The position numbers and the translations under genes are program-made. A stretch of 31,699 nucleotides of DNA from JAGXIT01 sp049293335 (GTDB lineage: Bacteria; Patescibacteriota; Saccharimonadia; Saccharimonadales; UBA4665). Under the pieces are notes generated by a model. That model was not told where the DNA came from. It did no database searches and saw only the letters and a list, made by a program, of their open reading frames with translations. The stretch covers positions 1 to 31,699 of the forward strand of contig JBATSO010000014.1 in the NCBI GenBank assembly GCA_049293335.1, written 5' to 3'. Position 1 is the stretch's first letter. The number at the start of each line of letters is the position of its first letter. Shown one piece after another: positions 30,527-31,699 of this stretch.

Positions 30527-30727
30527 TTACTTTGATGGGAGCGTGAGCGTATAGTCACGGCACAGTTCGAGCAAGCGCGGTAGATTATCTTCGTCCAGCA
30601 GTTCGGGTGCAGCCAGCAGCCAGGCTTTCATGCTCCGCCCGCCAAACTCAAAAGGGCCAATGCCAGGCTCATCCAGCAGCTTTCCTATTATGAGACTTAG
30701 CCCTACTATTACAAACTCATCCGTGTA
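30527..30727 (-). pseudogene. Probable gene remnant without a start codon
   Basis: A 66-codon open stretch ends in TAA at 30527-30529 and is bounded upstream by TAG at 30728-30730. It has no plausible start before an internal ATG, yet its translation looks protein-like (LLDEPGIGPFEFGGRSMKAW, LLDEDNLPRLLELCRDYTLT). It probably represents the 3' end of a decayed or truncated gene. I do not recognise the family. Confidence 0.4.
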
Positions 30728-30743
30728 CTAGATTCAAACTCTA

Positions 30744-31586
30744 CTACTCTTCATTAGACTGAAGAAACATCGGAAACCTGATCTGTGCAGCAATCTTACC
30801 ACGCCACAGATCTTCGACTGGCACCCATATAGTACCGAATGCGGCGCCTGAGTATTGCACTCTTTTACGACTACGCCAATCATTTGGCTCAAACTGGTCA
30901 GTAAATTCTTTTGGCATAGGTGCTTTATCGTCCATGACATCCATGAGGCTCGGTGCATTCGGGTGTGATTCATAATAATCGCTGTATGAGGGCCACTGCA
31001 GCTCAGGAAACGTAACCTCCCGGAGTATAAGTGGCAGCACACTTTTGAACTCAGTAAAATAGCGATTGCCATACGGGTTATATGAATCTGGCGATTCACG
31101 AGCGGTCAGAGTATCGCTATTCGTAACAACTTCAACCGCACCTGGGTACGGCTCTGGCATGACTCCTGCATATTTCGTCATCTGCACGGTAACACTACAG
31201 CGCTCTCTATCTCGTATAAGCGGGAGGTTATCTTGATCTGTTTCTTCGAATGGGTACAAGTGCGGCACCCACAAAGCTTTACCGCCCGTAGTGAATCTGG
31301 TGGCTCCATACTCATCAATGTCCTTAAACCATCTATGCCTACCGAAGACAGTGAGCGTCCATTTACCATGATAGAGTGTATCCACAAGTCGGCGCGGAAC
31401 TTCGAAACGTAGGCCATGCTCATCCTTGATAACACTCGGGTTTTCAAATAACGCATGCGCTTGCGTGCCATCGAGCATAGGAACAGCACTACTCGCCGAG
31501 TCTTGGGCATAATCATAAGGGAGCTGATCGTCGTCGCAGGGTGGCTCTATACTCCACCACTGATAATCGCTAGCTACTTCACTCAT
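30744..31586 (-). CDS. Hypothetical protein, 280 residues
   Basis: I do not recognise it. The protein is acidic and aromatic-rich with no signal peptide or membrane span. Visible stretches are VPRRLVDTLYHGKWTLTVFG, TTGGKALWVPHLYPFEETDQ, and a tyrosine/proline-rich middle (PEPYPGAVEVV, DSYNPYGNRYF). It ends in a short beta-rich part (GTIWVPVEDLWRGKIAAQIR). The ATG at 31586 follows a TACTAT box (31592-31597) by 5 bases with no SD, so a leaderless start is likely. Confidence 0.75.
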   Translation of the reverse strand: MSEVASDYQWWSIEPPCDDDQLPYDYAQDSASSAVPMLDGTQAHALFENPSVIKDEHGLRFEVPRRLVDTLYHGKWTLTVFGRHRWFKDIDEYGATRFTTGGKALWVPHLYPFEETDQDNLPLIRDRERCSVTVQMTKYAGVMPEPYPGAVEVVTNSDTLTARESPDSYNPYGNRYFTEFKSVLPLILREVTFPELQWPSYSDYYESHPNAPSLMDVMDDKAPMPKEFTDQFEPNDWRSRKRVQYSGAAFGTIWVPVEDLWRGKIAAQIRFPMFLQSNEE

Positions 31587-31668
31587 GTTTTATAGTATTC
31601 CACACCTGTTTTGAACCTACAAGGATAAGCGCAAAAACATGGTTTTCGCATTGTATTTGTGTGCGATT

Positions 31669-31699
31669 ATGAGTATACCTCAAGAAATTACAGTCGTTT
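31669..31699 (+). CDS. Possible start of a gene running off the window
   Basis: An ATG at 31669 opens a plus-strand frame (MSIPQEITVV) that stays open to the window end. There is no clear promoter or SD, so this is only a possibility. Confidence 0.2.
   Translation, partial: MSIPQEITVV

Overview
The window looks like a piece of a Candidatus Patescibacteria (CPR) chromosome, most probably Candidatus Saccharibacteria (TM7). The basis is compact single-copy genes, standard-code stops, a reduced division cluster (mraZ-rsmH-ftsL-ftsI-ftsW-murG-ftsQ) without the Mur ligases, an orphan RND-type exporter, a sigma-region-4/HARE-HTH fusion, and many small proteins I cannot place. The assignment is inference; no rRNA or tRNA is present to anchor it.
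Layout. 1-600: an IS200/IS605-type element (minus strand) with end hairpins. 711-8470 (plus strand): a secreted NHL-repeat/fibronectin-III protein, DNA topoisomerase I, an unknown protein, a sigma4-HARE regulator and a small RHH-like protein. 8471-9106: convergent intergenic region with a candidate non-coding RNA. 9107-16829 (minus strand): the division/cell-wall cluster, headed by four MraZ-type boxes. A terminator-like hairpin sits on the mraZ stop codon and a structured 500-bp gap separates mraZ from rsmH. 16908-17372: a small envelope protein. 17409-17879: a gene-free stretch dense in hairpins and heptamer repeats. 17880-25549 (minus strand): an MBL-fold hydrolase, a MITE-like insertion, an NYN nuclease, a Pif1-HRDC helicase, a PaaX/Cas2-like regulator, a possible KwaB-like (DUF4868) protein with a small membrane partner, a DUF937/Excalibur pair and an unknown protein. 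25573-28326: the RND-type exporter. 28489-29665: an EF-hand protein, a multi-span membrane protein and a small basic protein. 29655-30486: a PIN-toxin operon with an AbrB-fold antitoxin on each side. 30744-31586: an unknown protein.
Two signals join separate genes. First, an almost perfect palindrome with core GTACGGCCGTAC occurs three times: over the promoter of the PaaX-like gene, upstream of the Pif1-HRDC helicase, and upstream of the MBL hydrolase. This suggests one autoregulated regulon. Second, about ten genes have a sigma70-type -10 box ending only 5-8 nt before the ATG and no usable Shine-Dalgarno, so they are probably leaderless, whereas other genes carry good SD sequences. The window therefore seems to mix two translation-initiation modes.
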